Source: Acidobacteriaceae bacterium
GTDB lineage: Bacteria; Acidobacteriota; Terriglobia; Terriglobales; Acidobacteriaceae
Length of the DNA stretch: 12,568 nt
Assembly: GCA_030049955.1 (NCBI GenBank)
Contig: JASIJX010000237.1
Location: 1-12,568 of the forward strand
Direction: 5' to 3'
Shown: positions 7,423 through 12,568 of the stretch, one piece after another
Position numbering within the stretch: position 1 is the first letter of the stretch
How the letters are laid out: each line of letters begins with the position of its first letter
Notes under the pieces: generated by a model
What the model saw: only the letters and a program-made list of their open reading frames with translations
The model's database searches: none
What the model was told of the DNA's origin: nothing
Position numbers and translations under genes: made by a program

Positions 7423-10400
7423 CTAGAAGGTTAACCGCATCGTGAACTGCAATAGACGGGGAGTCCAATAGGAACTGGCCACGCCAGCGCCAGGTTGAAC
7501 CTGTTCTGTGCCGTCGGTGGTGCTTGGATTGGTATACCCCTGAATATTCAGGGCATTAAAGGCATCTACGTTCATTCTCAGGTTCACCCTCTCCGTGATC
7601 GGAAAGACCTTAAAGGCCGACATGTCTACCGAGTAGTTCATGGGTCCGTTGATGACAGTGCGTGAATAAGGATTGGCCCCTTGTGGGCCGGGGCTGTAGG
7701 CCACCGCCTTCAACACAGTTCCGTTGCTCAACGTAACGTCCACATCGTTATCACCGTAGTATGCATAGGCTGCGTCGGATTTATTACAATCGGTATCGAT
7801 CGGGCTTTGATAGGGAGTCCAACCACCGGGCAGGCCGGACACTACGTTGGCCCCTGCCGAATTTGAGCAACTATTTCCAGAAACAGATGAGGGAGCGAGA
7901 TAGCCATTGAACCATTCGTAGGCTTTGTAGCAGACGCCACTGCGGCAGTCAGTGATGGGGGCCTTGTGCTTATAAACATGAATCTGGCTGGTTGGTCCCC
8001 AGTTGGTCGAAGCAGGCTGGAAATCCTGCGAGACGACGCTTCCGTCAGCCGCGATCTGCCAACCACCGACTAGTTCGTCCACCAGACGATTCGAGTTGCT
8101 CAAAAATCGCTTTCCACTTCCAAACGGAAGATCGTAGATTGTGTTGAAGCCGACGTGCTGCAGCGGTATTGCGGTGTCTATTTGATATTCCGCGTATTTT
8201 CGCAATCCCTTCCAATCGGCGTATGGCGCGATTCCTGCCGGCCTGACTGGAGGAGCAATGTATGGGCCCGGCGTTCCGTAACTCGGAGTAAAGGAACCCA
8301 ATCCGGAGTTGCCGTAAGCCTGTGCATTGTAGACAACGAGATTGCTTGCGACGTCGTTCGACGCGTCGCCGAGCCGCATCGGTTTAGACCAGGCGTAGTA
8401 GGCCTGATAGGCGAGGCCATGATGATAGAGGCGCTGGTAGTTCACCTGCAAGGCATTATCGTTCGACCAACCGTCTTTCGAATACAAATCACTGCCACTG
8501 GCCCAAACGTGCTGGTCGTAGGGGCCGGTTGCTACGCCGGAATAGGTCCCTGTCGGTAAGGCTGTGCCGGTCACAACCTCCCAGGTGAACGTCGACGGGT
8601 GATAGTTGTACTCGTACTCAGTCTGCAGGTTAGTCCCATGTGTCCATGCCCAACTGACGCGCAGTGCCGCATTGCCCTTCATCGGCTGCTCGATGGTAAA
8701 GTTCGTCTGGGTGGCAAAAGTAGGGCCATAGTCAGGGGCCGTGGTGGTCAAGGCTATTCCCGGCGTGATAGCGGTGATGGAGTTCGTATTCACCACGTTC
8801 GTGCTGTTCACGCCCATAATGACTGCTGGCGCCGAACGCAGCAGATAGTCTGGCAAACCATCCGGGGACTGGTTGGCGGCTATATAGCTCTCGGTGTAGC
8901 CCGCTGTTAACGGAGCGTTTTGCCACGACGCTTGTATGCCTGCACGAATATTCGATGGGTATGAGTATCTTCCATAACCTGCTCGGATCACCGTCCCGTA
9001 TTTTCCGAATGGCTGGTAAGCAAAACCCACGCGGGGACTAAAGTTGAAGTAGTAATTATCCCGAAGGGCAGACGGATACCCAGCCTCGGAAGGGGTTTCG
9101 AATACTACACCAAGGTTAGTCATGTTGGTAACAATGGCTTGAGTCGTGTAGCCCTCCGAAACGAGAGTGGACGGAGGGACAGCCAAAACCTCAGCGTCGT
9201 TCTTTAAGTCGAACGAACCGCCCAAGCCATATTTTACCCAGGGGGCAGGATAGCCCTCCCAGCGTAAGCCCAGATTAGCCGTAAAGTTTCTGGCCACATG
9301 GTAATTGTCCTGAAAGTAGGCGGCAGAGTCCATGTCGTGGTAATGCGTGTGAGGAGCGCTGAGGCTTTGCACATAGCTGTCAGCAGTGCCCAGAAACATG
9401 TCGGCGTCGGCATAGCCCGTATTTGTCGTTGCGGTGTAATTAGAGCCCGAACCAGGATTCTCAAGCGCGGTCGCATAGGCCCCAAAGTTGACTTGATCTG
9501 GAGCCTCATCGGGCTCGTTTCCTACCCGCTCGTGCCTGAAGCGGCCGCCAAACAGCAATTGGTGCTTACCGACAATTTTTGTTAGATTTTCGTCGATGTC
9601 CGAAACGATCTGGCTGCCATCATAGATGAATTGTGCACTGATAAAGGGGTAGATCAACGATGGGCTCTGGCCAATCTCCGGGAAGCCTTTTGTGCCGAAA
9701 TTATTGGGTAGACCCAGCATACTCTCGTAGTCTGGGTTGGTGCCCGCGGTTTCAAAAGTCCGATCTGTGAACCATTGCTGACTCAGAACGGTCTCCGAGT
9801 AGAAGCTCGGCGAAAAAATATGCGTATATCCGACGGCAGCGGCAATCGTATTGGAGGGGAAATAGATACCTGCATCAGCCCCAGCCGGGAAACCATCCGC
9901 CGCGATGGTCGCCGGGTGGTTAACAGGGTAGTCTCTTTGCCCGTATTCCCTCATCTGATTGCCGGTAAATCGCAGATAAGCATGGTTGTCCTCATTGAAG
10001 ACATGATCAAGCCGGAAAGTGACTGTTGGAAGTGTAGTGTAGTTTGGCTGGTTATATGTCATATTCGTCGTGACCAGCGGATTAGCTGTCGAGGTCGGCA
10101 GGGGTTCGATATCCATGAGCACCTTGGCTGTCGGCGAAAGTCGGCTCATTGGAATCTGGTTGTTGGCAAAAGGCGTGCGGCAATATTGGCTGGGCGTTCC
10201 GTTAGGGTCTGCCGTGGATTTAGGTGTTCCTGGGCAAACGGCTGATCCTGAGTTGTAGGTCGTATTCGGATCGTACAGCTGCTGTAATACGCCCGCCGCG
10301 GTGACGAGCCCGCTGAAGTCGCCCTGCCGCATTGCCGGGGTAAGCACATGTGCCAATATGCTGGACCTCTCCGCCTGGGAATATCGTTCATAGGCAAAGA

Positions 10401-11328
10401 ACCAGAAAGTCTTATCTTTGCCGTGATAGAGCTTCGGAATAATGAGCGGGCCGCCGGCTGAAGCTCCAAACTCGTTGCGAATATATTCGGGTGCGGCATA
10501 ATCGGCGGGATTCTGGCGCCCCTTGGCAACACCAAACGCATTGTTCCGCGCAGTTTCAAAGAGGGTCCCGTGCAGGGTGTTGGTTCCCGACTTGGTGGTG
10601 ATGATTCCCGTGGCCGGCGTCTGGAATTGCGCACTGGCGTCGCTCGTATCGACTCGCAATTCCTGCACTGAATCAGGATCCGGCAAGCTAGACTGGGTGA
10701 GCACCCCAGAATAGCGATTGTTCAGGGACACGCCGTCCGCGACATATTCCATGCCCTGCTCCGTGAGGCCGGCGTCGCGCTGACCGTTTCCTTCCAGCCC
10801 GGGCGTTACCTCACCGACCAGCGTCTGAAGAACGCGTCCATTCATCGGAAGCTGGTTGATTCTGGTGTTTTCCAGGGTTGCGCCGATCGTGCCACTATCG
10901 GTGGTCGTGAGTTGAATGGTGTTCGCGGATACTTCTACTTGCTGCGTCACAGCGCCCGGAGTTAATGCGGCATGGATGACCGCGTTCTGCGCCACCTGGA
11001 GCTGCAGGGTTTGCGTTAACGTCTTCATGCCCTGCTCAGAGATCGAAATGTTATAGGTTCCCGCGAACAGATCCGGAACCTGGTAGAAGCCCACACCATT
11101 CGTTTTTGTGTCGCTCGCCACACCGGTCGCGTCGTTGACCACATGGACAGATGCCCCCATGATGACGGCGCCCGTCGAATCGGTCACGTATCCCTCGATA
11201 GACCCTGCACCGCTCTGGGCGAAGGTGAACGAGCTGCATATTACCATCCCCAGCCCGACCATGATTGAGACAATGAGAGAACTCCATTGATCAGATCTGC
11301 GCATCGAACAACTCCTGAAACCTTCCAT
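7423..11328 (-). CDS. TonB-dependent receptor, carboxypeptidase-regulatory-like N-terminus (Oar-like)
   Basis: This outer-membrane beta-barrel, 1,301 residues from the chosen start, would take up a glycan fragment using TonB energy. A signal peptide ends near residue 37 (SSFTFAQ). A carboxypeptidase-regulatory-like domain follows at about 43-133 (SIEGYVTDSTGAV, then GVGFYQVPDLFAGTYNISI). The plug begins near 150 (INQLPMNGR) and includes YVADGVSLNN and GIITTKSGTNTLHGTLFE. The barrel fills the rest and ends in LQFTMRLTF, with the C-terminal phenylalanine typical of outer-membrane proteins. No SusD-like partner is present, as is usual for acidobacterial receptors of this kind. The ATG at 11328 has AAAGGAGG 7 nt upstream. 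The ATG at 11304 also has AGGAG at 7 nt and gives a shorter, more classical signal peptide. The frame is intact. Enzyme neighbours suggest an oligosaccharide ligand, but the receptor itself does not show which one. Confidence 0.95.
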   Translation of the reverse strand: MEGFRSCSMRRSDQWSSLIVSIMVGLGMVICSSFTFAQSGAGSIEGYVTDSTGAVIMGASVHVVNDATGVASDTKTNGVGFYQVPDLFAGTYNISISEQGMKTLTQTLQLQVAQNAVIHAALTPGAVTQQVEVSANTIQLTTTDSGTIGATLENTRINQLPMNGRVLQTLVGEVTPGLEGNGQRDAGLTEQGMEYVADGVSLNNRYSGVLTQSSLPDPDSVQELRVDTSDASAQFQTPATGIITTKSGTNTLHGTLFETARNNAFGVAKGRQNPADYAAPEYIRNEFGASAGGPLIIPKLYHGKDKTFWFFAYERYSQAERSSILAHVLTPAMRQGDFSGLVTAAGVLQQLYDPNTTYNSGSAVCPGTPKSTADPNGTPSQYCRTPFANNQIPMSRLSPTAKVLMDIEPLPTSTANPLVTTNMTYNQPNYTTLPTVTFRLDHVFNEDNHAYLRFTGNQMREYGQRDYPVNHPATIAADGFPAGADAGIYFPSNTIAAAVGYTHIFSPSFYSETVLSQQWFTDRTFETAGTNPDYESMLGLPNNFGTKGFPEIGQSPSLIYPFISAQFIYDGSQIVSDIDENLTKIVGKHQLLFGGRFRHERVGNEPDEAPDQVNFGAYATALENPGSGSNYTATTNTGYADADMFLGTADSYVQSLSAPHTHYHDMDSAAYFQDNYHVARNFTANLGLRWEGYPAPWVKYGLGGSFDLKNDAEVLAVPPSTLVSEGYTTQAIVTNMTNLGVVFETPSEAGYPSALRDNYYFNFSPRVGFAYQPFGKYGTVIRAGYGRYSYPSNIRAGIQASWQNAPLTAGYTESYIAANQSPDGLPDYLLRSAPAVIMGVNSTNVVNTNSITAITPGIALTTTAPDYGPTFATQTNFTIEQPMKGNAALRVSWAWTHGTNLQTEYEYNYHPSTFTWEVVTGTALPTGTYSGVATGPYDQHVWASGSDLYSKDGWSNDNALQVNYQRLYHHGLAYQAYYAWSKPMRLGDASNDVASNLVVYNAQAYGNSGLGSFTPSYGTPGPYIAPPVRPAGIAPYADWKGLRKYAEYQIDTAIPLQHVGFNTIYDLPFGSGKRFLSNSNRLVDELVGGWQIAADGSVVSQDFQPASTNWGPTSQIHVYKHKAPITDCRSGVCYKAYEWFNGYLAPSSVSGNSCSNSAGANVVSGLPGGWTPYQSPIDTDCNKSDAAYAYYGDNDVDVTLSNGTVLKAVAYSPGPQGANPYSRTVINGPMNYSVDMSAFKVFPITERVNLRMNVDAFNALNIQGYTNPSTTDGTEQVQPGAGVASSYWTPRLLQFTMRLTF

Positions 11329-11343
11329 CTGAATGCCTCCTTT
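11312..11343 (-). promoter_or_regulatory. Two ribosome-binding sites for the receptor gene
   Basis: AAAGGAGG (complement of 11336-11343) is 7 nt before the ATG at 11328, and AGGAG (complement of 11312-11316) is 7 nt before the in-frame ATG at 11304. The first is the closer match to the anti-Shine-Dalgarno sequence. The two products differ by eight residues ahead of the signal peptide's arginine pair. Confidence 0.6.
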
Positions 11344-11442
11344 AATCCGGCTCAATTGGGGATGCCCCATTCATTGCGTGCCGGGATTTACCTGCACTGC
11401 GGATATTGCGAGCATGCGTAAGCCCTAATTCAGGCCCTAGAC

Positions 11443-11460
11443 ATCGTTAACTGTAACGAT
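11443..11460 (-). promoter_or_regulatory. Operator-like inverted repeat at the receptor start site (site A)
   Basis: On the plus strand this reads ATCGTTA-ACTG-TAACGAT, a perfect 7-bp inverted repeat around a 4-bp centre. It would cover roughly +1 to +17 of the predicted receptor transcript, a classic place for a repressor. It shares the minus-strand core CGnTnCAGTTAnCG with sites B and C upstream of the truncated hydrolase gene. A LacI- or GntR-type repressor is a guess; no regulator gene is in the window. Confidence 0.5.
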
Positions 11461-12040
11461 AGGAAACTAAAACAGGAATTATGCCATTGTCAAGAAAAAT
11501 TTTGGGGATTCCTGAATCGCATTTTAAAGAGCCGCATTTTTGAGCGGTTTTGGTCATCCAAACCTTATTGGGACCGCTCGCGCCCGTGCATACGTTGTTG
11601 CTGAGAGTTGTGCACAGATCGGCTGGCGGGTCACAGGAGCCCGCACCATAGCCGGAGATACAGTAAGGGTCGGTCGGATATGAGGAGGCCCATGCCGGCG
11701 TCCTGCTCAACGTATACAAAACTGTGCTTACGCCTTGAGACTTGAGGGCAGCCAGGGTGGTATCGAGCAGGGTATAGTCCGGAACTTGATCCCATGGGGT
11801 CGTTACGCAATTGTCCCCCGACGGGCACGTGCTCTGAATATCGTCCCATTGTATGTCGGCGTCCCATGCGCGCCATGCGCCGTACTGTCCATCGCCACTT
11901 GAGTTTTCAACCAGCAACGGGAAGTTGCTCTCGTTATTCGTGTGGAGGCCCCAGAAGGATGGTGGGATCTGTTGCGCGCAGGCTCCTGCCGCCATTCCCA
12001 CAAAGAAGATGGTGGCCCATAACCAACATTGTTTCTTCAT
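11447..12040 (-). pseudogene. Truncated secreted glycoside hydrolase (clan GH-A-like N-terminus)
   Basis: A signal peptide (MKKQCWLWATIFFVGMAAGACAQ) leads into the first part of a TIM-barrel hydrolase. Recognisable pieces are PPSFWGLHTNN, GAWRAWDADIQWDDIQ, LLDTTLAALKSQGVSTVLYTL and RTPAWASSYP, a pattern seen in secreted GH39/GH5-like proteins. Such enzymes are usually several hundred residues long; here the frame gives only 197. Similarity seems to stop at the tryptophan codon at 11558-11560, after which the frame runs about 36 codons through AT-rich DNA that holds the receptor promoter. The segment expected to carry both catalytic glutamates is missing, so activity is very unlikely. The start at 12040 has AAGGAGG about 10 nt upstream, better than the frame's first ATG at 12160. 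Expression of the stub as a secreted protein cannot be excluded. Confidence 0.65.
11466..11493 (-). promoter_or_regulatory. Predicted sigma-70 promoter of the receptor gene
   Basis: A perfect TTGACA (complement of 11488-11493) is followed after 16 bp by TTTAGT (complement of 11466-11471), which matches TATAAT at four of six positions. Transcription would start near 11459 and leave a leader of about 130 nt. The promoter lies inside the 3' end of the truncated hydrolase frame, which supports that tail being non-functional as coding sequence. Confidence 0.5.
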
Positions 12041-12083
12041 TTGCGTTCTCCCTCCTTTTCTCATTGGCGATATATATCGCACC

Positions 12084-12101
12084 ATCGGTAACTGTATCGA
12101 A
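12084..12101 (-). promoter_or_regulatory. Operator-like site B upstream of the truncated hydrolase
   Basis: The minus strand reads TTCGATACAGTTACCGAT, which matches site A at 15 of 18 positions and keeps the core CGnTnCAGTTAnCG. It lies 25 bp downstream of site C, centre to centre, in the same orientation, and about 45 bp before the start codon at 12040. Confidence 0.45.
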
Positions 12102-12108
12102 ATTAGTT

Positions 12109-12126
12109 TACGATAACTGCACCGTT
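12109..12126 (-). promoter_or_regulatory. Operator-like site C at the hydrolase promoter
   Basis: The minus strand reads AACGGTGCAGTTATCGTA, which matches site A at 12 of 18 positions with the same core. It begins 28 bp after a TTGACA box, almost the same distance as site A from the receptor's TTGACA (27 bp). Confidence 0.4.
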
Positions 12127-12129
12127 GCC

Positions 12130-12160
12130 AATTAAGGCACCAGCGACACTGCATTGTCAA
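12130..12160 (-). promoter_or_regulatory. Predicted promoter of the truncated hydrolase gene
   Basis: A perfect TTGACA (complement of 12155-12160) is followed 19 bp later by TTAATT (complement of 12130-12135), a weak -10 at a rather long spacing. The bases around the -35 (AAATTCTTATTGACAATG) closely resemble those of the receptor promoter (AAATTTTTCTTGACAATG). A TTGGCA at 12126-12131 offers an alternative -35 that would place site B at the start point. Confidence 0.4.
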
Positions 12161-12216
12161 TAAGAATTTGTCAGGCGGCCAATCCGAAGGTGAGATAGGG
12201 GAAGGATCTGCGTAAA

Positions 12217-12330
12217 TCAGTTAGTTAGAGGCGAATATATGGGTGCTGCTCGCCTGGCGGTCAAAGCCAGAGACGTTGGGTTGCCTTCCTTGCCTGCGAT
12301 CGATGCAACATTGACGATTCGGCCGTGACT
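12217..12330 (-). pseudogene. Short-chain dehydrogenase/reductase relic
   Basis: Just past the sulfatase stop, in another frame, 37 codons read SHGRIVNVASIAGKEGNP and then LALTARRAAPIYSPLT. The first part is the conserved strand and serine region of classical short-chain dehydrogenases (family form GRIVNxASIAGKEGNP). The second aligns with the active-site stretch YSASKAAVIGLT, but the catalytic Tyr has become Leu and the Lys has become Arg. Everything before it (Rossmann glycine motif) and after it is absent. It has no start codon or ribosome-binding site of its own. This is a decayed internal scrap, probably left by a deletion or recombination that also placed the sulfatase end here. The parent enzyme's substrate is unknown. 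Confidence 0.6.
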
Positions 12331-12331
12331 C

Positions 12332-12568
12332 TCACAGTTTCTGGTGTTCAGGAACTGTGGAGCGCAGACAATCCAGCCTCGCGAGCAGATGCTTCTGTAC
12401 CTCGGCGTGCTCCGGCATGCCGTACAGGTTCTTGCTTTCCTTAGGGTCATTCTGCAGGTCGTACATTTCGTACTCCTGCGGTTCCAGGGTGTATTGAATC
12501 AGTTTGTACTTTTCCGTGCGAATGCCGCGGCAGGGTGGAGCAGTTTCCGGATTGGGCCACTCATAGTA
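12332..12568 (-). CDS. Sulfatase, C-terminal part (runs off the window)
   Basis: The last 78 residues of a type I (formylglycine-dependent) sulfatase are visible. The diagnostic pieces are YYEWPNPETAPPCRGIRTEKYKLIQY followed by EYEMYDLQNDPKESKNLYG and a helical tail (HAEVQKHLLARL). This is the C-terminal subdomain that follows the catalytic core in S1-family sulfatases. The CxPxR activation motif and metal ligands would lie beyond the right edge and cannot be checked. The enzyme would remove sulfate esters, here plausibly from a carbohydrate given the glycosidase neighbours. The TGA stop at 12332-12334 is immediately followed by the dehydrogenase relic, so the final residues (CLRSTVPEHQKL) may have been altered at that junction. 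Confidence 0.85.
   Translation of the reverse strand, partial: YYEWPNPETAPPCRGIRTEKYKLIQYTLEPQEYEMYDLQNDPKESKNLYGMPEHAEVQKHLLARLDCLRSTVPEHQKL

Noticed and set aside
11521..11550. Possible terminator hairpin (GCCGC / GCGGT) inside the truncated hydrolase tail
   Set aside because: The stem is only 4-5 bp with a large A/T loop, so it is too weak to call.

Overview
The window looks like a chromosomal stretch from a member of the Acidobacteriota (Terriglobia-like). The main clue is the 1,300-residue, SusD-less TonB-dependent receptor with an N-terminal carboxypeptidase-regulatory-like domain, beside secreted carbohydrate-active enzymes and a sulfatase. This is inferred from gene content, not from a marker gene. 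No tRNA, rRNA, CRISPR array, insertion sequence or plasmid function was found. Every supported gene lies on the minus strand, so transcription runs from the right end of the window to the left.

In order of transcription: the right edge (12332-12568) holds the C-terminus of a type I sulfatase. Next comes a decayed scrap of a short-chain dehydrogenase (12217-12330). A promoter region with two copies of an operator-like motif follows (12084-12160), then a truncated secreted glycoside hydrolase (11447-12040) whose homologous part stops near 11557. A second promoter with a third motif copy (11443-11493) drives the large TonB-dependent receptor (7423-11328). After a 293-bp spacer containing four inverted repeats come a Tat-exported GH3 enzyme with an inserted CBM6-like module (4352-7129) and a secreted right-handed beta-helix protein resembling GH141 (1930-4248). 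The left 1.9 kb is ordinary: secG (1259-1567) with a strong terminator (1188-1227), and a zinc-free quinone-oxidoreductase-type dehydrogenase (136-1110).

The right 10.6 kb reads as a polysaccharide-use locus. The receptor would import oligosaccharides across the outer membrane. The GH3 enzyme, beta-helix enzyme and sulfatase would trim a branched, possibly sulfated, glycan. The repeated promoter-operator module suggests that one repressor controls the receptor and the truncated hydrolase gene; no regulator gene lies in the window. The 11.4-12.4 kb region carries two gene remnants and looks like a rearrangement scar. Nothing here is clearly a new system. The most interesting signals are the shared promoter-operator module, the structured spacer between receptor and GH3 gene, and the two remnants.
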